Assembly (NCBI RefSeq): GCF_042646605.1
Contig: NZ_JBHRUG010000002.1
Span: forward strand, 310,001 to 374,000
Origin: Litchfieldella rifensis
GTDB lineage: Bacteria > Pseudomonadota > Gammaproteobacteria > Pseudomonadales > Halomonadaceae
Direction of reading: 5' to 3'
Length of the DNA: 64,000 nt
Part shown: in pieces, positions 36,986 through 45,826 of the stretch
Position numbering within the stretch: position 1 is the first letter of the stretch
Layout of the letters: every line of letters begins with the position of its first letter
Position numbers and translations under genes: made by a program
Notes under the pieces: model-generated
The model's input: only the letters and a program-made list of their open reading frames with translations
What the model was told of the DNA's origin: nothing
The model's database searches: none

Positions 36986-38454
36986 CGCAGGTGTCGCCAT
37001 GGCGCCGCCTGCGGCGGCGTCTCGCGCGTTATCTGCCACGTACCCTGCGCGGCCGCTTCGTGCTGATCATGATCGTCGGCGTGCTTGGCGCCCAGCTCTC
37101 CAGCTATGCCATCTGGACCGCCCAGACACGCACCAGCCAGTTGGAGCAGATCGACGAGCTGTCGAACAACGTGGCCTTCAGCGTTGCCTCCACGGTGCGC
37201 TTCTTCCGTTCGTTGCCGTACGAATACCGGCATATCGTCCTGGATCAGTTGCGCAACATGGGCGGTACGCGTTTCTTCGTCAGCATCAACGACCACCGCA
37301 TTCCCGTTCTCGATATCGGCGATGGTCCCGCCAAGGCGCTGGTGGTGGACAACTTCCAGCGGGTACTGGCCTCGGAGCTCGGCATCCGCGATGCGCTGGT
37401 GGAATTCTCGCGCCCCGAAGACCTGCGCCTGCTCAACAACGAGGTGCTGCTCAGGGACCTGCCACCGCGCTGGGGGCACTATAGCCTGTTGCTGGATCCG
37501 CTGGAGCCGCCGATCCTGGTGGTGCAACTGAAGCTCGAGTCGAATGCCTGGCTGTACGTCGCGACCCTGCTGCCGGTCCCGGACCTGTTCAACGACGACG
37601 GGTGGCTATCCGAGGAGCGTCTGTTCGCCGCCTTGATCGTGCTGTTGACGGTGATCGGCCTGTCGCTGCTGGGCATTCGCAGTGTCACCCGTCCGCTGGC
37701 CCGGCTGGCGCGGGCGGCGCGACAACTCGGCGATGACCTCGATACGCCGCCGCTGCCGGAGCGGGGCCCCCGCGAGACCCTGGATACCACCCAGGCCTTC
37801 AACCGCATGCAACAGCGCATCCGGCAACAGGTGGAGGAACGCGAGCGGCTGTTCTCGGCGATCTCCCACGACCTGAAGACGCCCATCACCCGCATGCGTC
37901 TGCGCGCCGAAATGCTCGATGACGAGGGACAGCGTGAGCGCTTCTGCGCGGCGCTGGATGAACTGGATCTGCTGGTCAAGGGCGCCCTGGCGTCGGTCAA
38001 GGGGCTGGACCTGCATGAGAATATCGAGCGCATCGACCCGCGCCGGATGCTGGACGACCTGGCCGAGGAATTGCGCCTCCAGGACGCGGAGGTGAGTATC
38101 GAAGGGCGGGTGGCACCGTTGGCGGTCAAGCCGCTGGCCTTCAAGCGTTGCCTGGGCAACCTGTTGGAGAATGCCGTCTTCTATGGCCGCCGCGCCGAGG
38201 TGATCCTCAGCGACGAGGCGCGGAAGTTGACCATCACGATTCGCGATCGGGGCCCGGGAATTCCCGAAGCGCAACGTCAACGGGTCTTCGAACCGTTCGT
38301 GCGGCTGGAGCCGTCGCGCAGCCGTCATACCGGCGGCAGCGGCCTGGGACTGGGCATCGCGCGTCATATCGTGCGTGCCCATGGCGGCGAGCTCGGGCTC
38401 GCCAATCATCCCGATGGCGGCCTGGTGGTGACGCTCGAATTTCCTCGTCAGTGA
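36982..38454 (+). CDS. gtsS: Sensor histidine kinase, GtsS-like
   Basis: Translation starts at GTG 36982, overlapping the gltR stop by 4 bases. The product (490 aa) has a basic N-terminus, one membrane helix (about residues 29-50), a periplasmic sensor of about 160 residues and a second helix (about 212-232). HAMP (SVTRPLARLARAARQLGDDL) and the dimerisation domain with AISHDLKTPITRMRLRAEML (His) follow. The ATPase has N-box RCLGNLLENAVFYG, DRGPGIPEAQRQRVFEPFVR and GGSGLGLGIARHIVRAHGG. It probably senses hexose or the state of the uptake system and phosphorylates the adjacent regulator. Confidence 0.88.
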   Translation: MTQVSPWRRLRRRLARYLPRTLRGRFVLIMIVGVLGAQLSSYAIWTAQTRTSQLEQIDELSNNVAFSVASTVRFFRSLPYEYRHIVLDQLRNMGGTRFFVSINDHRIPVLDIGDGPAKALVVDNFQRVLASELGIRDALVEFSRPEDLRLLNNEVLLRDLPPRWGHYSLLLDPLEPPILVVQLKLESNAWLYVATLLPVPDLFNDDGWLSEERLFAALIVLLTVIGLSLLGIRSVTRPLARLARAARQLGDDLDTPPLPERGPRETLDTTQAFNRMQQRIRQQVEERERLFSAISHDLKTPITRMRLRAEMLDDEGQRERFCAALDELDLLVKGALASVKGLDLHENIERIDPRRMLDDLAEELRLQDAEVSIEGRVAPLAVKPLAFKRCLGNLLENAVFYGRRAEVILSDEARKLTITIRDRGPGIPEAQRQRVFEPFVRLEPSRSRHTGGSGLGLGIARHIVRAHGGELGLANHPDGGLVVTLEFPRQ

Positions 38455-38461
38455 GAACCTT

Positions 38462-38486
38462 GCAACACTTTGCAGCATTAGGAAAC
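38462..38486 (+). promoter_or_regulatory. Candidate GltR operator upstream of the AGE isomerase gene
   Basis: Two half-sites in direct repeat, GCAACACTTT and GCAGCATTAG, are spaced 10 bp apart as expected for an OmpR-family dimer, then GAAAC. The same 25-bp block (21 of 25 bases identical) recurs upstream of gtsA at 39767-39791. Confidence 0.55.
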
Positions 38487-38553
38487 ACGGGGGACCACTG
38501 GCGATCGGGTAGGCTGACGATATCCCTTTGCCCGCGCCACCAGGAGGCGACCC

Positions 38554-39759
38554 ATGAACGTCTACGACACCGCCTTTCTCGAAGCCCATATCCGCAAGAC
38601 CATGGCCTTTTACCACCCGTGCGCCATCGATCCCCATGGCGGATTCTTCCATTACCTGCGCGACGACGGCGAGATCTATGACCGCCATCACCGCCATCTG
38701 GTCTCCAGCGCCCGCTACGTTTTTACCTATGCCCGCTACGGCGACCATTTCCAGCATCCGGAATACCTGCACTGGGCGCGCCACGGCCTGAGATACCTCG
38801 AGCAGGCGCATTTTCAGGACGACTATCAGGGCTATGCCTGGACGCTGCGCGATGGCCGGGTCGAGGACGACACCAATCACTGCTATGGCCTGGCCTTCGT
38901 GCTGCTGGCCTATGCCACGGCGCTCAAGGCCGGTATCGAAGAGGCTCGCGAAGGGCTTTACCGTGTGCACGCACTCCAGACGCGACGCTTCTGGGAGCCG
39001 CAATGGCAGCTCTATGCCGACGAGGCGGATCGTCACTGGCGGGTCGCCGACTATCGTGGCCAGAACGCCAACATGCACAGTTGCGAGGCATTGATCGCGG
39101 CCTTCGACGCCACCGGGGACGAGCAGTTTCTGGAGCGCGCCCTGCTGGTCGCCCGGGCCATCTGCCTGCGTCAGGCGGGGCAGAGCGCCTCAGAGCGGGG
39201 CAAGGGCTGGATCTGGGAGCACTACGATCGCCAGTGGCGCCTGGACCTGGACTACCATCGCGACGACCCGCGCCATCTGTTTCGTCCCTGGGGTTACCAG
39301 GTCGGCCACCAGACCGAGTGGGCCAAGCTGCTGCTGATGCTGGAGCGTCACCGCGCCGAGGCGTGGCTGCTGCCCACCGCTCGTCGCCTGTTCCTGACCA
39401 GCGTCGAGGCCGGCTGGCATCCCGAACACGGCGGCCTGGTCTATGGGCTCGATCTCAAGGGCGACATCTGCGACGGCGACAAGTACTTCTGGGTGCAGGC
39501 CGAGAGTCTGGCGGCCGCGGCGATGCTCGGCAGCCGTACCGGCGAGCGACGCTTCTGGCGCTGGTACGAGCGGCTGTGGGACTTCAGCTGGCGGCACATG
39601 ATCGATCATCAGCACGGTGCCTGGTACCGAATCCTGAGCCCCGATAACCGACGTTACTCCGACGAGAAGAGTCCGGCCGGCAAGGTCGATTACCACACCA
39701 TGGGCGCGTGCTACGACGTCATCGACACCTTGCGCCGGGGAAATATTTCAGTCTCGTAA
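38554..39759 (+). CDS. AGE-family sugar isomerase/epimerase, probable mannose isomerase
   Basis: AGGAGG six bases before ATG supports the start. The 401-aa protein is an (alpha/alpha)6-barrel of the N-acylglucosamine 2-epimerase superfamily: GGFFHYLRDDGEIYD, SSARYVFTYARYG, DTNHCYGLAFVLLAYATAL, NANMHSCEALIAAFDATGD, PWGYQVGHQTEWAKLLLML and KVDYHTMGACYDVIDTL. The His residues in these blocks form the catalytic set. Members include D-mannose isomerase (mannose to fructose), YihS and cellobiose epimerase; mannose isomerase fits best with the adjacent glucose/mannose transporter. Bacterial GlcNAc epimerase is less likely. Confidence 0.82.
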   Translation: MNVYDTAFLEAHIRKTMAFYHPCAIDPHGGFFHYLRDDGEIYDRHHRHLVSSARYVFTYARYGDHFQHPEYLHWARHGLRYLEQAHFQDDYQGYAWTLRDGRVEDDTNHCYGLAFVLLAYATALKAGIEEAREGLYRVHALQTRRFWEPQWQLYADEADRHWRVADYRGQNANMHSCEALIAAFDATGDEQFLERALLVARAICLRQAGQSASERGKGWIWEHYDRQWRLDLDYHRDDPRHLFRPWGYQVGHQTEWAKLLLMLERHRAEAWLLPTARRLFLTSVEAGWHPEHGGLVYGLDLKGDICDGDKYFWVQAESLAAAAMLGSRTGERRFWRWYERLWDFSWRHMIDHQHGAWYRILSPDNRRYSDEKSPAGKVDYHTMGACYDVIDTLRRGNISVS

Positions 39760-39766
39760 TAAAGCC

Positions 39767-39791
39767 GCAACACTATCCAGCACTAGGTAAC
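39767..39791 (+). promoter_or_regulatory. Candidate GltR operator upstream of gtsA
   Basis: GCAACACTAT CCAGCACTAG GTAAC, the second copy of the 25-bp tandem-repeat motif seen at 38462-38486. It lies 89 bases before the gtsA start, a usual distance for an activator or repressor site. Confidence 0.55.
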
Positions 39792-39819
39792 CCCTCTCCA
39801 GGCCTTGAATGCGCTAGCG

Positions 39820-39853
39820 TGTCATGAGCCGTTGTGGATGACGGCTCATGACA
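39820..39853 (+). repeat. 13-bp inverted repeat in the gtsA leader
   Basis: TGTCATGAGCCGT (39820-39832), 8-base loop, ACGGCTCATGACA (39841-39853), ending 11 bases before the gtsA ribosome site. No T run follows. It may be a stabilising 5' hairpin or a repressor palindrome (HexR or LacI-type sites are of similar size). Confidence 0.6.
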
Positions 39854-39879
39854 ACCAACAATAAGTGGAGACACGTCCC

Positions 39880-41154
39880 ATGCGCGCATTCAAGCAACCC
39901 CCGATCCTCGGGAAGACGCTGCTCGGCCTGGCCGTCGCCGGTACCCTGGGCGCAACCCAGGTCCAGGCCGGTGAGGTGGAGGTACTGCACTGGTGGACCT
40001 CGGGCGGCGAGGCCCAGGCCGTCGGGGTGCTCAAGGAACTGGTCGAGGCGGAAGGCCATAGCTGGAAGGACTTCGCCGTGGCCGGCGGTGCCGGTGACAG
40101 CGCCATGACGGTGCTCAAGTCCCGCGCCATGTCCGGCAACCCGCCCTCGGCGGCGCAGATCAACGGTCCCGAAATCCAGGAGTGGGGTGAGCTGGGGCTG
40201 CTCGGCAACCTCGATGACGTCGCCGAACAGGGCGACTGGGATGCGCTGTTGCCCGAGGTGGTCGCCGACATGATGCGCCATGACGGTCAGTACGTCGCCG
40301 TGCCGGTGAACGTGCACCGAGTCAACTGGCTGTGGGCCAATCCCGAAGTGTTCGCCGATGCCGGCGTCGAGGTCCCAACCAGTTGGGACGAAATGTTCGT
40401 GGTCGGCGAGCAACTGCGCGCGGCCGGTTATGTGCCCCTCGCGCATGGCGGTCAGCCCTGGCAGGATGCCACCGTTTTCGAGAGCGTGGTGCTCAGCCTA
40501 GGCGGCAGCGACCTCTATCGTCAGGCCTTCGTCGAACTGGACGCCGAAGCGCTCGAAAGCGACACCATGATCGAGGCGCTCACCACCTTCAAGCGTCTGC
40601 GCGAACTGATGGATGACGGTATGCCGGGCCGCGACTGGAATCTGTCGACCTCCATGGTCATCGGGGGGCATGCCGCGATGCAGATCATGGGCGACTGGGC
40701 CAAGGGCGAGTTCATCGCCGCGGGGCTCGAGGCCGGCGAGGACTATGTGTGCGCGCCGGTGCCCGGCACTGCGTCGGACTTCATCTTCAATATCGACAGC
40801 TTCGCCATGTTCCGGGTCACCGATGACGCCGCCCGCGAGGCCCAGCAGACCCTGGCCAGACTGGTGCTCGAGCCCGAGTTCCAGAGTGCTTTCAACCAGG
40901 TCAAGGGGTCGATCCCGGCGCGTCCCGACCTCGACATGAGCGAGTTCGATAGCTGTGCCCAACAGTCGCTGGCGGACTTCCAGGGCGCCAGCGAGGGCAA
41001 CACCCTGGTGCCGAGCATGGCCCACCGCATGGCCATGCGCAGCGATGTCCAGGGGGCCTTCTTCGATATCATCACCAACTACTTCAACTCCGCGGACATG
41101 ACCGCCGAGCAGGCCGCCGAACGCCTGGTACGGGCGGCAAGCGTGGCCGGCTGA
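39880..41154 (+). CDS. gtsA: Glucose/mannose ABC transporter substrate-binding protein
   Basis: GTGGAG nine bases upstream points to ATG 39880. The 424-aa precursor has a Sec signal peptide (about residues 1-26, cut after VQA) and mature start GEVEVLHWWTSGGEAQAVGVLK. EIQEWGELGLLGNLDD, YVAVPVNVHRVNWLWANPEVF, LAHGGQPWQDATVFE, QIMGDWAKGEFIAAG and NIDSFAMFRVTD closely follow Pseudomonas GtsA, the periplasmic glucose-binding protein. The pair of binding-site tryptophans in LHWWTSGG and the HGGQPWQD loop are kept. It delivers glucose, and probably mannose, to GtsBC. Confidence 0.93.
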   Translation: MRAFKQPPILGKTLLGLAVAGTLGATQVQAGEVEVLHWWTSGGEAQAVGVLKELVEAEGHSWKDFAVAGGAGDSAMTVLKSRAMSGNPPSAAQINGPEIQEWGELGLLGNLDDVAEQGDWDALLPEVVADMMRHDGQYVAVPVNVHRVNWLWANPEVFADAGVEVPTSWDEMFVVGEQLRAAGYVPLAHGGQPWQDATVFESVVLSLGGSDLYRQAFVELDAEALESDTMIEALTTFKRLRELMDDGMPGRDWNLSTSMVIGGHAAMQIMGDWAKGEFIAAGLEAGEDYVCAPVPGTASDFIFNIDSFAMFRVTDDAAREAQQTLARLVLEPEFQSAFNQVKGSIPARPDLDMSEFDSCAQQSLADFQGASEGNTLVPSMAHRMAMRSDVQGAFFDIITNYFNSADMTAEQAAERLVRAASVAG

Positions 41155-41234
41155 CGGCCCGGATCGACTGCATGCGTGAAGCCCGTCCCGGGGCGGGCTT
41201 CCCCGATCCATCCTCGTTGTTGAGGTATCCCCCG

Positions 41235-42176
41235 ATGAAACCTGTATCGACTTCCGCGGCGGCGTCCGCTGTCGCCGCGTCGCGGACCGGGCACCGCACG
41301 TCGGCGGCGCGGCTGCAGGAATGGTTGCCGCGCCTGGTGCTGGCACCCTCCGCCGCCATCTCGCTGTTCTTCGTTTACGGCTTCATGCTGTGGACCTTCG
41401 TGCTGTCACTGACCGGTTCGCGCATGCTGCCGAGCTACGACTTCGTCGGCTTTGCGCAATATGCGCATCTGATGGGCAACGAACGCTGGTGGGTCGCCGC
41501 CACCAACCTGGTGATCTTCGGCGGCCTGTTCGTCGGTATCTGCCTGGTGCTGGGGGCCTGGATTGCCATCCTCCTCGACCAGCGCATCCGTCAGGAAGGC
41601 GCGTTGCGCACCATCTACCTGTACCCCATGGCCCTGTCGTTCATCGTCACCGGGGTGGTGTGGAAATGGCTGCTCAACCCTGGCTTGGGCATCCAGGCCA
41701 TGGTGCGCGGCTGGGGTTTCGAGAATTTCACCTTCGACTGGCTGGTGGACCCTGACATGGCGGTCTATACCCTGGTGATCGCCGCCGTGTGGCAAGCCTC
41801 GGGCTTCGTCATGGCACTGTTCCTGGCCGGCTTGCGTGGGATCGACGACAGCATCATCAAGGCCGCCCAGCTCGATGGGGCCAGCCTGCCGCGCATCTAC
41901 TGGCGAGTGGTGATCCCCTGCCTGCGCCCGGTGGTGTTCAGTGCCGTGATGATCCTTTCGCATATCGCCATCAAGAGCTTCGACCTGGTGGTGGCGCTGA
42001 CCGGCGGCGGGCCCGGCTACTCCTCGGACCTGCCGGCCACCTTCATGTATGCCCATGCCTTCACCCGTGCCCAGATCGGGTTGGGTTCGGCCAGCGCCAT
42101 GCTGATGCTGGGTGGTGTGCTGGCGATCCTGATCCCCTACCTGTATTCGGAATTGCGGAGCCGCAAGCATGGATAA
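41235..42176 (+). CDS. gtsB: Glucose/mannose ABC transporter permease 1
   Basis: TGAGG nine bases upstream supports ATG 41235; an in-frame ATG at 41172 would add 21 residues. The 313-aa protein has six membrane helices and the permease EAA loop (IIKAAQLDGASLPRIYWRVVIPCLRPVVFSAVMIL). The N-terminus is long, Ala/Ser-rich and cytosolic. FVLSLTGSRMLPSYDFVGFAQY and VALTGGGPGYSSDLPATFMY are typical MalF-type sequences. It pairs with GtsC; an 8-base overlap links them. Confidence 0.93.
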   Translation: MKPVSTSAAASAVAASRTGHRTSAARLQEWLPRLVLAPSAAISLFFVYGFMLWTFVLSLTGSRMLPSYDFVGFAQYAHLMGNERWWVAATNLVIFGGLFVGICLVLGAWIAILLDQRIRQEGALRTIYLYPMALSFIVTGVVWKWLLNPGLGIQAMVRGWGFENFTFDWLVDPDMAVYTLVIAAVWQASGFVMALFLAGLRGIDDSIIKAAQLDGASLPRIYWRVVIPCLRPVVFSAVMILSHIAIKSFDLVVALTGGGPGYSSDLPATFMYAHAFTRAQIGLGSASAMLMLGGVLAILIPYLYSELRSRKHG

Positions 42177-43047
42177 CGTGATTCGCCGTCGCACCCCGGG
42201 AGCGCGTCTGGCGCGCGCCACCCTCTATGCCGCGCTGCTGGTCATGGCACTTCTCTACCTGTTGCCGTTGGCGGTCATGCTGCTCACCTCGGTCAAGCCG
42301 CTGGAGGAGATTCGTGCCGGGACCCTGCTGGCGCTACCGCTCGAGCCCACCTTCGCGCCTTGGGTCAAGGCCTGGGGCGAGGCCTGTACCGGCATGCGCT
42401 GCGAAGGCGTGAGTGGCTATTTCTGGAACTCCTTCGCCATCGTCATTCCTGCGGTACTGATCTCCACCACCATCGGGGCGCTAAACGGCTATGCGCTGAC
42501 CAAATGGTGCTTCAAGGGCTCGGAGCTGCTCTTCGCGCTGATGCTGTTCGGCTGTTTCATTCCCTTTCAGGTGATCCTGCTGCCCATGGCCCAGACCCTG
42601 GGCTGGTTGGGGCTGTCGAGTTCGCGGGCGGGATTGATCCTGGTGCACGTGGTATTCGGAATCGCCTTCACCACGCTGTTCTTCCGCAACTTCTATGTGG
42701 CGGTGCCCAGCGAGCTGGTATCGGCGGCCAAGCTCGACGGAGCCGGTTTCTTTCGCATCTTCTGGCGCATCCTGCTGCCGGTATCGGCGCCGATCATCGT
42801 GGTCTCGGTGATCTGGCAGTTCACCCAGATCTGGAACGACTTCCTGTTCGGGGTGGCGTTCTCGGCCCACGACACCCAGCCGGTGACGGTGGCGCTCAAC
42901 AACCTGGTCAACACCTCCACCGGGGTCAAGGAGTACAACGTCGACATGGCCGCGGCCATGATCGCGGCGCTGCCTACCCTGGTGGTCTACGTGCTGGCGG
43001 GAAAATATTTTGTCCGAGGGCTCACCGCCGGCTCGGTCAAGGGATAA
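42169..43047 (+). CDS. gtsC: Glucose/mannose ABC transporter permease 2
   Basis: A MalG-type permease of 292 aa with six helices: LLVMALLYLLPLAVMLLTSVK at the N-terminus, NSFAIVIPAVLISTTIGALNGYALTKW and the EAA loop ELVSAAKLDGAGFFRIFWRILLPVSAPI. The last segment AAMIAALPTLVVYVLAGKYFVRGLTAGSVKG is the usual C-terminus. The start overlaps gtsB by 8 bases and the ATPase gene follows after 19. Confidence 0.93.
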   Translation: MDNVIRRRTPGARLARATLYAALLVMALLYLLPLAVMLLTSVKPLEEIRAGTLLALPLEPTFAPWVKAWGEACTGMRCEGVSGYFWNSFAIVIPAVLISTTIGALNGYALTKWCFKGSELLFALMLFGCFIPFQVILLPMAQTLGWLGLSSSRAGLILVHVVFGIAFTTLFFRNFYVAVPSELVSAAKLDGAGFFRIFWRILLPVSAPIIVVSVIWQFTQIWNDFLFGVAFSAHDTQPVTVALNNLVNTSTGVKEYNVDMAAAMIAALPTLVVYVLAGKYFVRGLTAGSVKG

Positions 43048-43066
43048 CAAGAAAGAGGTATCTGAC

Positions 43067-44188
43067 ATGTCAGCATTGGAAATTCGTGAGGTCCGCAAGG
43101 ACTTCGGCAGCACCCGGGTGCTCAAGGACGTCAGCCTGGCCATCGATTCCGGCGAGTTCCTGATCCTGGTGGGTCCCTCGGGGTGCGGCAAATCGACCCT
43201 GATGAACGCCATCGCCGGCCTCGAACCGGTCACCGGTGGGGAGATCCTGATCGCCGGCGAGGACGTCACCTGGCGCACGCCGGCAGAACGCGATATCGCC
43301 ATGGTCTTCCAGTCCTATGCGCTCTACCCGAGCATGACAGTACGCCAGAACATCGCCTTCGGTCTGGAGATGCGCAAGGTGCCCAAGGCCGAACGCGAGG
43401 CGGCGGTGGAGCGCGTTGCCGATCTGCTGCAGATCTCGCATCTACTGGAGCGCAAGCCGGCCCAGCTCTCCGGTGGGCAGCGCCAGCGAGTGGCCATGGG
43501 TCGTGCGCTGGCCCGCGAGCCCAAGATCTACCTGTTCGACGAGCCACTCTCCAACCTCGACGCCAAGCTACGCGTGGAGATGCGCACCGAGATCAAGAAG
43601 CTGCATCAGCGCCTGGGCACCACCATCGTCTATGTCACCCACGACCAGATCGAGGCCATGACGCTCGCCGACAGCATCGCGGTAATGCGCGATGGCCGGA
43701 TTCTCCAGCTCGGTACCCCCGATGAGGTCTACAACGATCCGGTAGACATCTTCGTGGCCGGCTTCATGGGCTCGCCGTCGATGAACTTTATCGCCGCGAC
43801 GCTCGAGGGCATGGCCGGCGATTATCGGCTACGTATCGCGACTCCCGGGGCGGAGGACCTGACCCTGCCCTGGCCGGCATCCCGTGAGCAGCCGGAACTG
43901 GCCGAGTGGGCGGGGCAGCCGGTGGTGCTGGGCCTGCGGCCCGAGCATTTCAGCGAAGAGGACGAGCGCCTCGGCGAGCAGGCCGAAGGCACCCTGTTCT
44001 CGGCGCCGGTCACGGTCGTCGAGCCCACCGGGGCCGATATCCTGCTGCGCTTGCCGCTGGGTGAGCAAGAGGTGACGGCTCGGGTCGGTCCCAAGTGCCG
44101 GGTGGGGGCGGGCGAGCACCTGGCGCTGCGCATCGACATGGGGCGGGCGGTGCTGTTCGATCCGCACAGCGAACAGCGCCTGGCATGA
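43067..44188 (+). CDS. gtsD: Glucose/mannose ABC transporter ATPase
   Basis: ATG 43067 begins MSALEIREVRKDFGSTRVLKDV, with GAAAGAGG upstream. The product (373 aa) is a MalK/UgpC-type ATPase: Walker A GPSGCGKSTLMNAIAGLE, Q-loop MVFQSYALYPSMTV, signature LSGGQRQRVAMGRAL, Walker B IYLFDEPLSNLDAKLR and H-loop YVTHDQIEAMTLAD. A C-terminal TOBE regulatory domain spans about residues 240-373 (VVLGLRPEHFSEEDE). It energises GtsABC. In some bacteria one such ATPase serves several importers. Confidence 0.94.
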   Translation: MSALEIREVRKDFGSTRVLKDVSLAIDSGEFLILVGPSGCGKSTLMNAIAGLEPVTGGEILIAGEDVTWRTPAERDIAMVFQSYALYPSMTVRQNIAFGLEMRKVPKAEREAAVERVADLLQISHLLERKPAQLSGGQRQRVAMGRALAREPKIYLFDEPLSNLDAKLRVEMRTEIKKLHQRLGTTIVYVTHDQIEAMTLADSIAVMRDGRILQLGTPDEVYNDPVDIFVAGFMGSPSMNFIAATLEGMAGDYRLRIATPGAEDLTLPWPASREQPELAEWAGQPVVLGLRPEHFSEEDERLGEQAEGTLFSAPVTVVEPTGADILLRLPLGEQEVTARVGPKCRVGAGEHLALRIDMGRAVLFDPHSEQRLA

Positions 44189-44230
44189 GCCAGGGGCTGG
44201 CTCCACTGCCGGCCGGCGTTCCGCCCGGGC

Positions 44231-44671
44231 TCAACGCACCGTGATCACCGTGCACTTGGCACTGTGCGTGACCTTGTGCGAGACGCTGCCTACCACCAAC
44301 CCGGCGAGGTCGCCGAGGCCACGGCTGCCGAGTACGATGGCGTCGACGCCGAGCTGTTCGGCTTGACTCAGGATCGTGCGTGCCGGCTCGCCCTGGTCGA
44401 GGTGGGTCTCGACCTGGCTGACGCCCAACTCCTGGGCGTTGGCCCTGGCCTTGTCGATGACCTGCCTGCCGGCTTTCTGGATATCTTCCTCGTTGGCCTC
44501 GAGGGGAATGGCGCCGATGCCCCAGACCAGCGTGGTTTCGTGGGCCAGGGACTCGGGAATATGCAGGATGTGCAGCTTGGTATCGCCATTCTTGGCCAGT
44601 TCGCAGGCCACGTGCAGTGCCTTCCTGGCATTTTCCGAACCGTCGACGGCTATCAATAGCGAATTGAACAT
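44231..44671 (-). CDS. Universal stress protein UspA family
   Basis: The start is ATG 44671 (MFNSLLIAVDGSENARKAL), with GGGAG upstream; an in-frame extension lacks similarity. The 146-aa protein is a single Usp domain: N-terminal LLIAVDGS, ATPase-like loop GVDAIVLGSRGLGDLAGLVVGSVSHKV (the G-2X-G-9X-G(S/T) ATP-binding pattern) and C-terminal KCTVITVR. Many such proteins bind ATP and raise stress survival. It is convergent with gtsD, 42 bases away. Specific role unknown. Confidence 0.9.
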   Translation of the reverse strand: MFNSLLIAVDGSENARKALHVACELAKNGDTKLHILHIPESLAHETTLVWGIGAIPLEANEEDIQKAGRQVIDKARANAQELGVSQVETHLDQGEPARTILSQAEQLGVDAIVLGSRGLGDLAGLVVGSVSHKVTHSAKCTVITVR

Positions 44672-44770
44672 GGCGCGATCTCCCGTGCGGTGAGCTGATG
44701 GCTGCTTGGCTATCACTCCCCAGCCTAGACGATCATTGCCGGCTTGACTTGATCAAGGTCAAGCCCGGCG

Positions 44771-45826
44771 TTACTGACGACCGTTCTCGCCCTGGTCCAG
44801 GCGTCGCAACTGCTGCCAGAGTTCGCGACGCAGGTCGCCGATGCGTGGGGCTTCGCCGTCGTCGAAGGGCAGCGGCCGGGTCAGGCGCAGCGTGCGCAGG
44901 CCCAGGCGCGCGCTCAGCAGCCCCACGCCGAGTCCTTGACCGGCACGCGTCGATAGCTTGCCGGCCAGGTTCATCGACAGCAGTTCCATGCTGGCCTCAC
45001 TGGCCATTTCGCTGGCGCCGGCAAAGGCCATGTTGTAGAGCACGGCGCGAAACAGTCGCAAGCGGCTGGCGTAGCCCAGTTCGAGGCCATAGAGCCGTGC
45101 CAGGCGGTCGACCAGCGCCAGGTTGCGCCACGCCACCAACGCCATGTCGACCAGGGTCAGAGGGCTCACCGCGACCATGATGGCGGTATCGCCGGACATC
45201 CGCGAAATCAGGCGGCGGGCCTCGCGGTCGCGCGGGGCCAACAGGTGGTGGGCAAGCAATACCCGTGTCTCGGCGCCGCCATGATGGGATTCCCAGGCCT
45301 TGAGGAACCCCTGCCAGTGAGGGTGGTCGTCATCCAGGTCGAGTTGTTCGCGGAGCTGTTCGGCGAGCCGGCGAGCCGCTTGTGGGGACTCGACATCGAG
45401 CCGTTCGAGGCGCTCGCGCAGCGTCACGTGACGACGCAGGCGCCTGAGTCGCCACAATTCGCGCAACAGGGCCGAGCCCCCCAGGCCAAGCGCCAGCAGG
45501 CCGAGCAGGCTCCAGGCACCGTTCAGCCAGTCGTTGCCCAGCGAGGCGGCATATAGTGTCTGGCCGACTTCCACGCTGCCCAGCGCCAGGCCGCCGCCGA
45601 GCAGCGTCAGCAGCCCCCAGCGGCGCTTGCGTGGACGCGCCAGGCTGTTGCTGACCACGGCCTCGGTCCGCTCGACAGTGTCGCTGACGGGCAGCGGGCG
45701 GGAAGCATGCTCCGGGTCGAAGGTCTCGGTGGGGCGCGGGTCGCGGAGCGGGGGGCCAGGCTCGTCCCGGTCGTCGAGGCGAAACCGCTGGCCGGGGCGC
45801 GGGTCGTGCTGTCGTGCTTCACTCAT
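44771..45826 (-). CDS. ycjF: YcjF family membrane protein (DUF697)
   Basis: ATG 45826 overlaps the ycjX stop (ATGA), so this is the start (MSEARQHDPRPGQRF). The 351-aa protein has an acidic, Arg-rich N-terminus of about 80 residues. Two membrane helices (about 92-112 and 120-145) and a soluble C-terminal domain with MVAVSPLTLVDMALVAWRNLALVDRLARLYG and ELGYASRLRLFRAVLYNMAFAGASEM follow, the TIGR01620/DUF697 pattern. Works with YcjX, always its neighbour, in the envelope-stress (Psp-linked) set in enterobacteria; molecular function unknown. Confidence 0.88.
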   Translation of the reverse strand: MSEARQHDPRPGQRFRLDDRDEPGPPLRDPRPTETFDPEHASRPLPVSDTVERTEAVVSNSLARPRKRRWGLLTLLGGGLALGSVEVGQTLYAASLGNDWLNGAWSLLGLLALGLGGSALLRELWRLRRLRRHVTLRERLERLDVESPQAARRLAEQLREQLDLDDDHPHWQGFLKAWESHHGGAETRVLLAHHLLAPRDREARRLISRMSGDTAIMVAVSPLTLVDMALVAWRNLALVDRLARLYGLELGYASRLRLFRAVLYNMAFAGASEMASEASMELLSMNLAGKLSTRAGQGLGVGLLSARLGLRTLRLTRPLPFDDGEAPRIGDLRRELWQQLRRLDQGENGRQ

